Assembly (NCBI RefSeq): GCF_026547205.1
Contig: NZ_CP106877.1
Location: 2,506,771-2,570,770 of the forward strand
Direction of reading: 5' to 3'
Source of the DNA: Fervidibacillus halotolerans
GTDB taxonomy: Bacteria > Bacillota > Bacilli > Bacillales > Caldibacillaceae
DNA length: 64,000 bases
Numbering within the stretch: the first letter of the stretch is position 1; each line of letters starts with the position of its first letter. The notes beneath the pieces are model-generated. The model ran no database searches, was not told the DNA's origin, and worked only from the letters and a program-made list of their open reading frames with translations. The position numbers and the translations under genes are program-made. Shown piece after piece: positions 54,192-63,744 of the stretch.

Positions 54192-55142
54192 TCATTTATT
54201 CAATTGATTCCACATTTTAGCAAAGGGTTTTTCATTCATTTTAAAATAAACAAGCATATTTCCATAATAAATATACCCGTCTTTGAAAAGTATGAGTTTT
54301 ACTTTTGAGCCATCCGCAAGTTCGATCGTTAACTCACGAAATTGTTCATCCGTTCGGAAATCGACAATTGGATCTAAATTTTCTTTCCGAAGAAATGGTT
54401 TCGTTTCATTCAACTCATCGATAAAATCATTTACAATTTCCAAATTTGAAATAGGGTAGTATTGATCTATATTGTAATCCCAATCGTGAAAAGTTCGATA
54501 AAATGCATTCGTAACGTTCCCTGCCAAATGTAATTGGCCAAATAGATCCCCTCCACCTGTTATTGTAATCCCGTACAAGTTTTCGAAAAACTGGGCATAC
54601 GGATGGCCATTCCCTTCTCCGTAAGCCATAATTCGAAAATTTTGATCATAACCTTTAACGGAATATACATTTACTTCTCCGATGTTCGAGGCAAATTCCT
54701 CTTCGTACGCTTCTTCCTTACCCATACTCCATTCATCAATTGTTGGCTTCGTTATTCCAAGTTTTTCTCCAATTAACGCTTTAGCCTTTTCCGGTTCGAT
54801 TTCCGTACTTGTTTCCGTATAGATTTTTCCATGATAAATAATGAGACCAAGCATATCAGCAGTAACCGTCGTTTTCTCCGGTAATTGAATGGGTGGAATT
54901 TGAATGCCCTCATGCTTTGAGACATGGGTATTTTGAAAGTCATCATTCATAAAGAAAGATAAAATCGTGTATGTTCCAATGGATATAAGAAGTAAAGCAA
55001 TTACGGCAATCGTTTTTTTACCGATCCTTCGTTTCGAACTATCCATTTCTTTTTTCGCTTTTGAAACACCGAGTATGGTCCTTTGATGAAGTTCTTTTGG
55101 AATGTCAATTGAATGGATAATTCGTTTCATTTGATCGTTCAT
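54192..55142 (-). CDS. Membrane-anchored anti-sigma-type protein
   Basis: This 316-residue protein has a short cytoplasmic N-terminus (~45 residues), one transmembrane helix (TIAVIALLLISIGTYTILSF) and a large extracellular domain rich in beta strands that I do not recognise (GITITGGGDLFGQLHLAGNV). The gene overlaps the sigma factor gene by 4 nt (ATGA), the usual arrangement for an ECF sigma factor and its membrane anti-sigma. No zinc-binding His-x3-Cys-x2-Cys (ZAS) motif is present in the N-terminus, so sigma binding is inferred from context. Confidence 0.72.
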   Translation of the reverse strand: MNDQMKRIIHSIDIPKELHQRTILGVSKAKKEMDSSKRRIGKKTIAVIALLLISIGTYTILSFFMNDDFQNTHVSKHEGIQIPPIQLPEKTTVTADMLGLIIYHGKIYTETSTEIEPEKAKALIGEKLGITKPTIDEWSMGKEEAYEEEFASNIGEVNVYSVKGYDQNFRIMAYGEGNGHPYAQFFENLYGITITGGGDLFGQLHLAGNVTNAFYRTFHDWDYNIDQYYPISNLEIVNDFIDELNETKPFLRKENLDPIVDFRTDEQFRELTIELADGSKVKLILFKDGYIYYGNMLVYFKMNEKPFAKMWNQLNK

Positions 55143-55663
55143 TCTACACCAACTCCTTTTACCTTTTTCCGAAGTTTTTCTAAGGCACGATAGAAAATGG
55201 TCTTTGCTGTACCTAACGGAATATCAAGGATTTCGGAAATCTCTTTAAAGGTTAAATCTTCATAAAATCGTAAAAAAATCACAGTTTTTTCATCCTCATT
55301 CAAAAGGTCGATGATTTCACGAACAGCTATTTTCAAATCGAGATCTTCTTCTATTCGGCCAATCCAATCCATTTGAATTGGTTGTGTCAATGGAAGGACC
55401 TTTTTTCGTTTTCGAAGCAAGTCGAATGAGCAATTGATCACGATTTTGAATAACCAGGTTTTCACATGTTCCGGTTCTTTTAAATTTTTAATTGATTTAA
55501 AGGAACGATAGGCCGTCTCTTGTACAATATCGAGTGCATCCTGTTCATTCTTCACATATAAAAATGCCATGCGATAAAGATCCTCTTCAAACGTTTGAAA
55601 TAACGTTAAATATGCTTTCATATTCCCTTTTTGTGCTTTTTTTACTAACTGGACCAACTTCAC
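55139..55663 (-). CDS. ECF-type RNA polymerase sigma factor
   Basis: This 174-residue sigma-70 family ECF factor has region 2 (LYRMAFLYVKNEQDALDIVQ, HVKTWLFKIVINCSFDLLRK) and region 4 (DEKTVIFLRFYEDLTFKEIS, IPLGTAKTIFYRALEKLRKK). The GTG follows GGGAGGG. It is paired with the membrane protein downstream, so envelope signalling is likely. B. subtilis SigV/SigM-type factors are the nearest analogues by layout, but the regulon is unknown. Confidence 0.9.
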   Translation of the reverse strand: MKLVQLVKKAQKGNMKAYLTLFQTFEEDLYRMAFLYVKNEQDALDIVQETAYRSFKSIKNLKEPEHVKTWLFKIVINCSFDLLRKRKKVLPLTQPIQMDWIGRIEEDLDLKIAVREIIDLLNEDEKTVIFLRFYEDLTFKEISEILDIPLGTAKTIFYRALEKLRKKVKGVGVE

Positions 55664-55910
55664 TTGTTACCCTCCCAATTTGTTAACTCACCTCAGTCAT
55701 GGGCATATGTATCCGATTAATGGCCGTAGGAATCTACTTGATCTCAGTTTTCAGTAAAAAAATGATGTAAAAAGTCGTATTTGATAGATTTTTACTTGAA
55801 GAATCGGGTTTTTTCACTTATTAGACGATGCACAATGGATTTTAGCTTTATTTTATAAATATTTTTTCAGATAAAAAAAGATATGAGAAAAAGAATGATA
55901 ACAAAACAGA

Positions 55911-55943
55911 CAAAAAGAAAAGGAGTAGTGGGGTCTACTCCTT
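55911..55943 (-). terminator. Minus-strand terminator near the DnaA-box cluster
   Basis: On the minus strand AAGGAGTAG and CTACTCCTT pair around ACCCCA and are followed by TTCTTTTTG. It probably ends the htrA/CxxH transcript. Confidence 0.85.
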
Positions 55944-56010
55944 CGATTTCATAATATGAAATTTTTTAATGTATCCATTCGTTTTGTATTGAACCATCCA
56001 CTATAGAATG

Positions 56011-56179
56011 GTATTCACAAAGGAAAGAATCCATTTTCCACATGAATACACATGTTATAAACAAGTTACAGACAACTTATTCACAGGACTTATCCACATA
56101 TTCACAAAATCTATCCACATTTTGTGTGGGAATATTCGTTCGACACAATATATACACTTAGTTTTCCACAGTATGCACA
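56011..56179 (+). other. DnaA-box cluster
   Basis: Two perfect TTATNCACA boxes are present: TTATTCACA (56077-56085) and TTATCCACA (56090-56098). One-mismatch boxes occur at 56011-56019, 56034-56042, 56098-56106, 56111-56119, 56162-56170 and 56171-56179, all in the same orientation within 170 bp. It lies 3 kb from rlmH (yydA); B. subtilis has a DnaA-box cluster at yydA that titrates DnaA. A similar role in initiation control is inferred. It partly overlaps the 3' end of the CxxH/CxxC gene. Confidence 0.75.
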
Positions 56180-56329
56180 AGCCTTTGTTGACAATTTCCC
56201 ACTTTCCAATCGTTTTAATATTGGGGGTGTTCCTTTTTCATTGATGATCTCTTCCATCGCATATTCTACATGTTCTTCACAACTATAAATTACTTTTTTC
56301 TCCGTTCCTAATTCATTTTCTTTTTCCAT
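56111..56329 (-). CDS. CxxH/CxxC small protein
   Basis: This 72-residue protein has YSCEEHVEYAM (Cys-x-x-His) near the N-terminus and KACAYCGKLSVY (Cys-x-x-Cys) near the C-terminus, a likely zinc site. It matches the small CxxH/CxxC family found beside htrA and rlmH in Bacillaceae. The ATG at 56329 has AAGGAG 8 nt upstream; a TTG two codons earlier is too close to it. Function is unknown. Confidence 0.82.
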   Translation of the reverse strand: MEKENELGTEKKVIYSCEEHVEYAMEEIINEKGTPPILKRLESGKLSTKACAYCGKLSVYIVSNEYSHTKCG

Positions 56330-56396
56330 TTTCAAGGCTCCTTCCCTACGAATTTCATGATAAAAGACGGATAATGTTCTATCCGCCTTTCACTTG

Positions 56397-57611
56397 TTAA
56401 AACTGTTCTTCAGTAAGTTCCAATGTTACTTTTTCATATTTACCATCTCGGTAATAGCCGACAGTAAGAGAATCTCCGATATCTGTTTCTGTGTATAAAT
56501 ATTTTCTTAAATCGATAATATTATGAACATCCTTACCATCTAATTTCACAATAACATCCAGTCGTTTCAATCCAGCCCGATCTGCAGGACTACCGGGGAC
56601 AATCTCTGCAATTAATAGGCCAGAACGAACATCTGATGGAAGTTTTAACGTTTCATGTAAATGATAGCCAGAGATTTGGGTAATATCTTGTAATTTCACA
56701 CCCATATACGGACGTTTTACTTGACCGAACTGTTCTAAATCTTCGATGATCGGTATAGCGATATTAATTGGAATGGAAAAACCGATACCTTCAACTTCTT
56801 GTTCTGCAATCTTCATTGAATTGATTCCGATAACTTGACCGGAAATATTTACGAGGGCTCCCCCGCTGTTTCCAGGGTTGATTGCCGCATCTGTTTGCAA
56901 AACTTCCGCGTTCCAATCTGCTACTCCATCTTGATCAAAATCGATTGGTACCGTCCGTTCCAACCCCGATATAATGCCTTGAGTAATCGATCCTGAAAAC
57001 TCCAAACCTAACGGGTTGCCGATTGCAATAACCGGTTCACCTAATTTTAATGAATCCGAATCGCCAAACTCGGCAACTCGGTCGATATCAGAGCCATCCA
57101 CTCTGATGACAGCCAAGTCCGTCCAAATATCACTACCGAGTAATTCTGCTTCTAATTTTGTCCCATCTGGCAGTGTCACTTCCAATTGATCCGCATTTTC
57201 AATCACGTGATGATTCGTCACTATAAATGCTGTATTCCCCTTCTTTTTATAGATGACACCCGAGCCGGTTCCTGCCTCCATACTTTGGGTCCAAAAATTA
57301 CTCGTCGTATAATTGGTAATGCCGACCACTGTATCAATGGCCCTATCCACTGCTTTTGTAATATCCGTTGTTACATTTAATACATTTCGAACGGTACTGT
57401 TTTGCTCATTTATTTCCGTTGAATCAACGATTTCCTGTCCATATTCTTCCTCTTCATTAAATGGCAATATATCTCCCCTTATCAAAAAGAAGAAACTTGC
57501 AGCAACGATCAATCCCCCTAGGAGTGCACCGATAAAGCCTGAGAAAAAATATCCCCGTTTCCTATTTTTTTGTCGATATTCATTGATATAATCCTGATCA
57601 TAATAACCCAT
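56397..57611 (-). CDS. HtrA-like membrane-anchored serine protease
   Basis: This 404-residue S1C (Deg/HtrA) protease has a short cytoplasmic N-terminus, one transmembrane helix (FSGFIGALLGGLIVAASFFF), a trypsin-like domain and one C-terminal PDZ domain (~295-395; GSPADRAGLKRLDVIVKLDG). The catalytic triad is complete: His 135 in TNHHVIEN, Asp 165 in TDLAVIRV and Ser 249 in GNSGGAL. It degrades misfolded exported proteins. By position it corresponds to HtrC (YycK) at the end of the walRK operon. The ribosome site is weak, and it lies ~70 bp after walJ. Confidence 0.92.
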   Translation of the reverse strand: MGYYDQDYINEYRQKNRKRGYFFSGFIGALLGGLIVAASFFFLIRGDILPFNEEEEYGQEIVDSTEINEQNSTVRNVLNVTTDITKAVDRAIDTVVGITNYTTSNFWTQSMEAGTGSGVIYKKKGNTAFIVTNHHVIENADQLEVTLPDGTKLEAELLGSDIWTDLAVIRVDGSDIDRVAEFGDSDSLKLGEPVIAIGNPLGLEFSGSITQGIISGLERTVPIDFDQDGVADWNAEVLQTDAAINPGNSGGALVNISGQVIGINSMKIAEQEVEGIGFSIPINIAIPIIEDLEQFGQVKRPYMGVKLQDITQISGYHLHETLKLPSDVRSGLLIAEIVPGSPADRAGLKRLDVIVKLDGKDVHNIIDLRKYLYTETDIGDSLTVGYYRDGKYEKVTLELTEEQF

Positions 57612-57684
57612 TCCACACGCCCGTCCTTTCTACTGTGTGTCAAAGAGCTATTTTTATCATTGCCAAACATCAGCGATTCTTACA

Positions 57685-58479
57685 CTAAATCGTCTTAATT
57701 GGAGTAGGTATTTTTGGATCTGTATCATACAAGGAAAAACTTTCCCCAACGGCAAAACCTTTCTTTTTTAATATTTGGGTAACGCTCATTCGAGCCAATT
57801 CCTTCATGTTGTTATCTTTACTTAAATGGGCTAAATAAATCCCTTTTGTTTGATCACCGATACATTCGCTCATAGCAAGGGCTGCATCTTCGTTGGAAAT
57901 ATGGCCCACATCACTTAAAATTCTTCGCTTAACACTCCATGGATATTTTCCCATACGTAACATTTCCACATCATGATTACTTTCAAAAATAAAATAATCA
58001 GCGTTTTTAATTTTGCCAATCATTCGGTCATTCACATAACCGGTATCGGTAATGATCGCCAATTTTTTCCCTTCATAATGGAATATGTAAAACATCGGTT
58101 CTGCCGCATCATGGGAGACAGCAAAGGATTCAATATCCAATTTTCCAAAAGTACGAACTGAATCAGTAGGAAAAGTAAATTTTAAATCCGTCGGTATTTC
58201 TCCAAGTTGCGGTTCCATTACCCGCCATGTTTTTTCATTTGCATAAATGGGTAATTGATATTTTCTTGCAAACACGCCAACCCCTTTAATATGGTCTGAA
58301 TGCTCATGGGTAACGAAAATACCCGATAATTTTTTCGGATCCCGCCCGATCTGTTTGAATAATAAATCCATTTGTTTCCCACTTAAACCGGCATCGACTA
58401 AAAGTGCTTGGTCATCGGTTTCTACATAAATAGAATTTCCTGTACTGCCACTTGCTAACACACTGAATTGTAACGTCAT
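57685..58479 (-). CDS. walJ: MBL-fold metallohydrolase WalJ (YycJ)
   Basis: This 264-residue metallo-beta-lactamase fold protein has the metal-binding motif [14 protein letters not shown] (HxHxDH), further ligands in ITDTGY and a C-terminal His in YLAHLS. WalJ is an accessory of the WalRK operon reported to act as a 5' to 3' exonuclease and to help couple cell division and DNA replication. It is the fifth gene of walRKHIJ, ~100 bp after walI. Confidence 0.92.
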   Translation of the reverse strand: MTLQFSVLASGSTGNSIYVETDDQALLVDAGLSGKQMDLLFKQIGRDPKKLSGIFVTHEHSDHIKGVGVFARKYQLPIYANEKTWRVMEPQLGEIPTDLKFTFPTDSVRTFGKLDIESFAVSHDAAEPMFYIFHYEGKKLAIITDTGYVNDRMIGKIKNADYFIFESNHDVEMLRMGKYPWSVKRRILSDVGHISNEDAALAMSECIGDQTKGIYLAHLSKDNNMKELARMSVTQILKKKGFAVGESFSLYDTDPKIPTPIKTI

Positions 58480-58576
58480 TGTATCCTCTCCACTTTTTCT
58501 CGTATGATCTAAAGATGTATGTCCACTTTATAATTTTGATGGTGTTTTTTCTACACATATCCCTTCATATTCCTTT

Positions 58577-59392
58577 TTAAGGGATCGCATTTGGGTCCCG
58601 TTCTTGCATTCGCTCATTCGCCTCTCCTGTCTCTTGGAAAATTGAGCCTTCGACAGCATTGACGAATAAATTCTTTTCCCCGTTAATTTCAAATCGCCAC
58701 GTCGGCACTAATAATTGCGAGGAAATTGCAGGAACGAGGGTATAGTAACCGAGGGCCACATCCGTAATTTTACTTCCACTTTGAATATATTGTTTATTAT
58801 ACAAGATCAACAGTGCTTGTTTCGCAGAAAAAATATCCTGTTCTTTAATTTCTTTAATATTGTCCAACATTGTTTGGGAATAGGAATCAATATTTCCATT
58901 TTGATCTAATTGAAGAATAATTGCAGCGTTCTTGTTTTTGTAAAATGTTTTGTTTTTAAAATTTTGATAGTAAATGATTTGTCTTTTTTCAGGATCATAA
59001 TCCCAAAATGTATATTGATTTCCTTGGTAAATATGATTGAAAACAAATAAATCCACATCCGTTTGTTTCCAATCATCATTCAATTGGAATGGAATTGATA
59101 AGTTGCTTTCAAGGACATTTTCACTAACGATGGTAATTTCTTGACCGGAAAGGTCCTCCATATCATTACGATGAAATGTTTTTGCCGTTGCCTCCACATA
59201 ATATTCCTTTTTCGGTTCTTGCGGTAATTCTGGTACTTCAATATCGTCAGCCAACAGCCGTTCCTCCATCGACGTTTCCTGGATAAAAGCGTTTTTGTTT
59301 TCCGTTTCTAATTGAATTAATCGGAAAAGTAAAAACACATTTAAAATGAGAAAGGTGAAAATAAAAATCGTTTTTGCTCTACTCCAATCCAT
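58577..59392 (-). CDS. walI: WalK regulator WalI (YycI)
   Basis: This 271-residue protein has a single N-terminal membrane helix (AKTIFIFTFLILNVFLLFRL) and an extracytoplasmic domain of the YycH/YycI fold. WalI interacts with WalH and WalK in the membrane and controls kinase activity. Its ATG, after GGAGGGG, lies within the last 14 nt of walH. Confidence 0.92.
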   Translation of the reverse strand: MDWSRAKTIFIFTFLILNVFLLFRLIQLETENKNAFIQETSMEERLLADDIEVPELPQEPKKEYYVEATAKTFHRNDMEDLSGQEITIVSENVLESNLSIPFQLNDDWKQTDVDLFVFNHIYQGNQYTFWDYDPEKRQIIYYQNFKNKTFYKNKNAAIILQLDQNGNIDSYSQTMLDNIKEIKEQDIFSAKQALLILYNKQYIQSGSKITDVALGYYTLVPAISSQLLVPTWRFEINGEKNLFVNAVEGSIFQETGEANERMQERDPNAIP

Positions 59393-60692
59393 CGTTCACC
59401 CCTCCCATAATCAAACTGCTTCCACCAACCTTTTTCCACTCTTCATCCGTCCGATAAAACCAAGACGGTTCAAGGATAATTAACGGTTCTTTCATGTCGA
59501 ATGTTAATTGGTATCCAATCAAAATATCTTCGATTCCATTGAGATCGACCGAATCATTTTCTTCCAGTCGTTTCAATACGTTTTTACCAGAAAGTAATTG
59601 ATACCTTTGATAAGTAGGATTAAAAGAAATATTAAACTTAAAATATGGGCGTTCATAGGAATAAACCCCCTGATTGCCAATGATGAGGGAAATTTCACTT
59701 GCTCCTGAATGACTGAATACTGGATAATCTTGCAAATACATTTGAAAAATGATCTTATTTTCTTTCTGTTCATACCGATTGAAAAGATACTGATCCGTCC
59801 ATCCGCTATGTCCGTTCACATAATCCACTGCTTTTTTCATTAAATCATCTGACGATATCATCCTATTTAGTTGAACCGTTAGATTAACGAAAGAAAGGGT
59901 TTTTGTATCCGGAAAAATATCCAACAAACTCGAACCGTCCGTATATCGATTTCCAGTTTTCGTAACGAAATCGGGATCAGGGAAAAGGGCATCCTTAAAC
60001 AAGATTGTATCAAAAAACCTCGGAATAAATTTGGAATTATTTACCTCAATTTCACGATTTAAAACAAATAAATAAGACTCGTCATCCTTTTTATATGCAT
60101 AATAGGGAACACTTTCTCCAACTATTTCATTATAGAGGGTAAGGAATTCTTGCAATTGATTATATCGAACCCCTGCCTTCACCGCAGATTTCATGTCTGA
60201 AGAGAGGAAAAACACAGTCCCTTCCTCATCATTCAGTTGTTCTGGAAAAATGAAAATATATCGGAAATTACCGAATGGTACAGTTTTCGCATCAATATTG
60301 AACAATGAATTAATTAAATCGAATGGGATATCATCGGAAAATTGAAAAATGATGACATCCTCATAGGGTGGCTGTTCGTATCGATTAAAAAATTCTTCAC
60401 TATTTTTTTGGAAGTTGTAGTAATCCCACCCTTCCAATTGTCGATATAACTGTCCAATTTGGGCGTTTTTTTCCGTTCCCGTATATTCCGTTTCATTTTT
60501 TCGGAAAATTAATTTGTTCGGGATGATCAATTCTTTCATACTTTTCTTTTGGTCGATATTTATTTCCTTCACGTATTCCCTTCGATCGATGGAATCGTAG
60601 TTTTGTTGGTATGTGACCAAATTCCAAAATAAATATATACTCGATAAAACGAGAATTGTTAGTATGATCGATTTCACGGTTTCTAATTTCAT
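59379..60692 (-). CDS. walH: WalK regulator WalH (YycH)
   Basis: This 437-residue protein has one N-terminal helix (SIILTILVLSSIYLFWNLVT) and a large extracytoplasmic YycH region, including a three-domain alpha/beta layout and the YycI-like tail (YQLTFDMKEPLIILEPSWFY). It forms a membrane complex with WalI and WalK that modulates the sensor. The start codon shares one base with the walK stop. Confidence 0.92.
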   Translation of the reverse strand: MKLETVKSIILTILVLSSIYLFWNLVTYQQNYDSIDRREYVKEINIDQKKSMKELIIPNKLIFRKNETEYTGTEKNAQIGQLYRQLEGWDYYNFQKNSEEFFNRYEQPPYEDVIIFQFSDDIPFDLINSLFNIDAKTVPFGNFRYIFIFPEQLNDEEGTVFFLSSDMKSAVKAGVRYNQLQEFLTLYNEIVGESVPYYAYKKDDESYLFVLNREIEVNNSKFIPRFFDTILFKDALFPDPDFVTKTGNRYTDGSSLLDIFPDTKTLSFVNLTVQLNRMISSDDLMKKAVDYVNGHSGWTDQYLFNRYEQKENKIIFQMYLQDYPVFSHSGASEISLIIGNQGVYSYERPYFKFNISFNPTYQRYQLLSGKNVLKRLEENDSVDLNGIEDILIGYQLTFDMKEPLIILEPSWFYRTDEEWKKVGGSSLIMGGVNDGLE

Positions 60693-62512
60693 TAAAAATC
60701 ATCCTCTTGTGTACGGTCATAAGGAAGAGTGAAATGAATGGTCGTTCCTTTTCCTTCGATGCTCGTCGCCCATATTTTTCCTCCGTGGGCTTGGACCATT
60801 TCTTTAGCAATTGCTAAACCGAGACCGGTTCCACCCATTTGCCTCGATCTAGCTTTATCAATCCGGTAAAATCGGTCAAAAATCCGATTAATGTTTTCTT
60901 TTGGAATACCGACTCCTTGATCCGATACTCGAACTTCTACATATTCATGGTATACAACAACTTTAAAGGTTACTTGCCCACCATTCGGTGAATATTTTAA
61001 AGCGTTAGAAATAATGTTATCCATTACTTGTGTAATTTTATCAGTGTCGATTTCCAAATATATAGGATGTTTCGGAAATCGGCGAACGAAGGTAATTCCT
61101 TTCTCCTTCGTCATTTCAAATCGATCGATGATTCGATCCAAAAATCCGACGAAATGTACCCATTCTTTTTTCACCCGATAATCTTTGCTATCCATTTTGG
61201 AAAGTTGCAACAAGGCATTGACGAGGCGAATCATCCGCTCCGTTTCATTTTGCGTTACATGAATAAACTTCGGTGCCAGTTCTTTCTCTTTCCACGCACC
61301 TTCAGACAATGCCTCCAAATAACTTCTCATCGTCGTCAATGGCGTCCTTAATTCATGGGAAACGTTAGCGACGAATTCCCGCCTTTCCATTTCGATTTTT
61401 TCCTGTTCGGTAATATCGTGTAAAACAACGATTAACCCATTCATTAAACCCGTTTCCTTTTGAATAACAGAAAAGTTCGCCCGTAAAATATACGGGTTCT
61501 CTTCAGAACTGTAATCAAGAATTATCGAATTTTGTTCCTTTAATAATTCTTCAAAGGTGTATTTTTTTTCTAATCCTAACAATTCGACAACGGGTTGTGA
61601 AATCACTTGCTCATGGGTTACGTTTAACATCTTTTCTGCCGCCTCATTGATTAAAATGACCCGGCCCTTTCGATCGGTCGATATCACCCCATCGGTCATA
61701 AAGGTTAAGATTGAGGAGAGTTTCCGTTTTTCGCTTTCCGTTTTCGCCTGCTCATCTTGTAATTTTTTTGTTAGATGGTTAAATGTTTCAGCCAATTGTC
61801 CGATTTCATCATGACTATACACTTTAACCTTTCGGGAAAAATTTCCCTTTGCCATCGCTTGAGCTTGTTTTTTCATATCCGTTAAAGGCCTCGTGATCGT
61901 TTGGGCGACGAATACAGCAATGATGGCCGTTAAAAAGAGGGCAATGACCGTACCTGTAATCAATATCCCATTGATGACCCGAATTTGATCGTAAACTTGC
62001 TCAATTTTCCCTTCGACATAAACAACGGCAACCATTTTCCCGTTCGCTTTCATCGGAATATACAGTCGCCATACTCTTCCGTTTTTCGGGTCAATGACTA
62101 CGTCGTCAATTTTTTCTTCTGTATTCAATGAGCCGGTAACTAATTTGTCCGTCGTCCTTTTTCCGACGATGTCTTGATTGTTTTCATCGGATGATGCGAT
62201 AATGCGTAAATTTGTATCGATTACTTGAATTTCAGAAATATCTTCAGAAGTGTTTTCCATTAATATGTTTCGGATGTCTTCTTCCAACGGTGTGTTTTCT
62301 TCCTCATTCCGATCCTTTAAAAATTCTTGTTCTATATTATAAATGAGAAAGTTCATCCGTTCTAAGATTGAATTTTTGAAATTATCCGTTAACCGGTTCT
62401 CCAACTCTTGGACAAAATAGACACCGATAATTTGCATAGCAATTAAAATCAATAATACGAAAAATAATATAAATTTTAATCGAATGGAGGAAATGGTCGG
62501 TCGAATCTTCAT
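60692..62512 (-). CDS. walK: Sensor histidine kinase WalK (YycG/VicK)
   Basis: This 606-residue kinase has TM1 (~13-33), an extracytoplasmic PAS/Cache-like domain, TM2 (~183-205), a HAMP domain, a PAS domain (~260-370; ILTFMTDGVISTDRKGRVIL), HisKA with phospho-acceptor His 386 in FVANVSHELRTPLTTMRSYL, and a HATPase (FDRFYRIDKARSRQMGGTGL). It senses cell-wall status and phosphorylates WalR; the pair is essential in B. subtilis and controls peptidoglycan hydrolases. The gap to walR is 5 bp. Confidence 0.96.
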   Translation of the reverse strand: MKIRPTISSIRLKFILFFVLLILIAMQIIGVYFVQELENRLTDNFKNSILERMNFLIYNIEQEFLKDRNEEENTPLEEDIRNILMENTSEDISEIQVIDTNLRIIASSDENNQDIVGKRTTDKLVTGSLNTEEKIDDVVIDPKNGRVWRLYIPMKANGKMVAVVYVEGKIEQVYDQIRVINGILITGTVIALFLTAIIAVFVAQTITRPLTDMKKQAQAMAKGNFSRKVKVYSHDEIGQLAETFNHLTKKLQDEQAKTESEKRKLSSILTFMTDGVISTDRKGRVILINEAAEKMLNVTHEQVISQPVVELLGLEKKYTFEELLKEQNSIILDYSSEENPYILRANFSVIQKETGLMNGLIVVLHDITEQEKIEMERREFVANVSHELRTPLTTMRSYLEALSEGAWKEKELAPKFIHVTQNETERMIRLVNALLQLSKMDSKDYRVKKEWVHFVGFLDRIIDRFEMTKEKGITFVRRFPKHPIYLEIDTDKITQVMDNIISNALKYSPNGGQVTFKVVVYHEYVEVRVSDQGVGIPKENINRIFDRFYRIDKARSRQMGGTGLGLAIAKEMVQAHGGKIWATSIEGKGTTIHFTLPYDRTQEDDF

Positions 62513-62517
62513 TCTTT

Positions 62518-63225
62518 TTACTCCTGTTCAGGGTTTTTTAAATAATACCCTACACCTCGACGGGTGACGAGCCAATCGGGATGACTAGGATTATCTTCAA
62601 TTTTTTCACGTAATCGACGAACGGTTACATCGACCGTCCGCACATCGCCGAAGTAGTCATAGCCCCAAACCGTTTGTAAAAGATGTTCTCGGGTCATAAC
62701 TTGACCTAAATGTTTCGCTAAATAATATAACAGTTCAAATTCCCGATGTGTAAGTTCAATCTTTTGACCACGTTTTGACACCATATACGCATCTGGATGA
62801 ATGACGAGGGAGCCGATGGTGATCTCATTCGTTTCATTTTGGACAGCCGCCGTCGTTACTTGTTTATGTCTCCGTATATTCGCCTTTACCCGTGCCAATA
62901 ATTCCCGCGTACTAAAAGGTTTTGTAACGTAGTCATCTGCTCCCAATTCAAGTCCTAAAACTTTATCGATTTCCGAGTCTTTTGCGGTTAACATAATAAT
63001 TGGCATTTCATATTTTTTTCGTACTTCACGACAAACTTCCATCCCATCCCGCTCTGGCAACATAATATCTAGTAATATTAAATCTGGTTTTAGTTCGTCC
63101 ACCTTTTGCAACGCTTCTTCGCCGTCGTAGGCACAATACACCTCATAACCTTCTTTTTTTAAATTGAATTGCAATATATCCGCAATTGGCTTTTCATCAT
63201 CGACAACTAATATTTTCTTTGGCAT
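62518..63225 (-). CDS. walR: Response regulator WalR (YycF/VicR)
   Basis: This 235-residue OmpR-family regulator has a receiver domain with phospho-acceptor Asp 53 in [11 protein letters not shown] and a C-terminal winged helix ([38 protein letters not shown]). It binds TGTWAH-N5-TGTWAH repeats upstream of wall hydrolase genes. I chose the ATG at 63225 with AGGAGTGGGG 3-8 nt upstream; a GTG three codons earlier is within the ribosome site. It is the first gene of the operon. Confidence 0.97.
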   Translation of the reverse strand: MPKKILVVDDEKPIADILQFNLKKEGYEVYCAYDGEEALQKVDELKPDLILLDIMLPERDGMEVCREVRKKYEMPIIMLTAKDSEIDKVLGLELGADDYVTKPFSTRELLARVKANIRRHKQVTTAAVQNETNEITIGSLVIHPDAYMVSKRGQKIELTHREFELLYYLAKHLGQVMTREHLLQTVWGYDYFGDVRTVDVTVRRLREKIEDNPSHPDWLVTRRGVGYYLKNPEQE

Positions 63226-63685
63226 AGACCCCACTCCTAATTAAAATTCATTCAATCCACTCTTTTCCTCATTTCAATGGAAGGAAAGGTCTATATCATA
63301 AATTCCCTTTCCTACTTGGACAAACGGATTAAATTATCAAGTCGTTTACTATATATTTGATTTTATCGGTATACATTCCTAATATTACTTTACCATGAAT
63401 TGCAAGCAGAATTCATCCTACAAATGGTCACTTTCTATCCTTTTCTCTCAAATTCCTATATCAAGTCGATTCGTTCATTGAAAAAGATCAATCCGTTGCC
63501 ATACAGGTTTCTATGATCGTTTGTTTTTTTGTTTATCGGTAAATAAAGCCCTTTTCTATTTGGGAAAGTTTATTTTTTTTTAAAAACATGATTATAGAAA
63601 CATTTAATCTGGGGAAAATATTTTTTAGCAATTATTTCCCGAGAAATATTCATAAAATATACTCAATTTTTCTTTTTGAAATAGC
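63226..63685. other. Intergenic region upstream of walR
   Basis: The 460 bp should hold the walRKHIJ promoter. I see no clear TTGACA/TATAAT pair, no repeat and no convincing gene. Confidence 0.4.
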
Positions 63686-63716
63686 AAAATTCCCCGGGTT
63701 CTTCCGGGGAATTTTT
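63686..63716 (-). terminator. Terminator after the M23 peptidase gene
   Basis: AAAATTCCCCGG and CCGGGGAATTTTT pair over 12 bp around GTTCTT. The flanking T and A tracts make it usable in both directions. Confidence 0.85.
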
Positions 63717-63744
63717 ATATTAATATATTTGTTTACCATACATA

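Noticed and set aside
56011-56179. Chromosomal origin of replication
   Set aside because: There is a DnaA-box cluster, but no dnaA/dnaN genes and no adjacent AT-rich unwinding element with DnaA-trio. A titration or regulatory cluster fits better.
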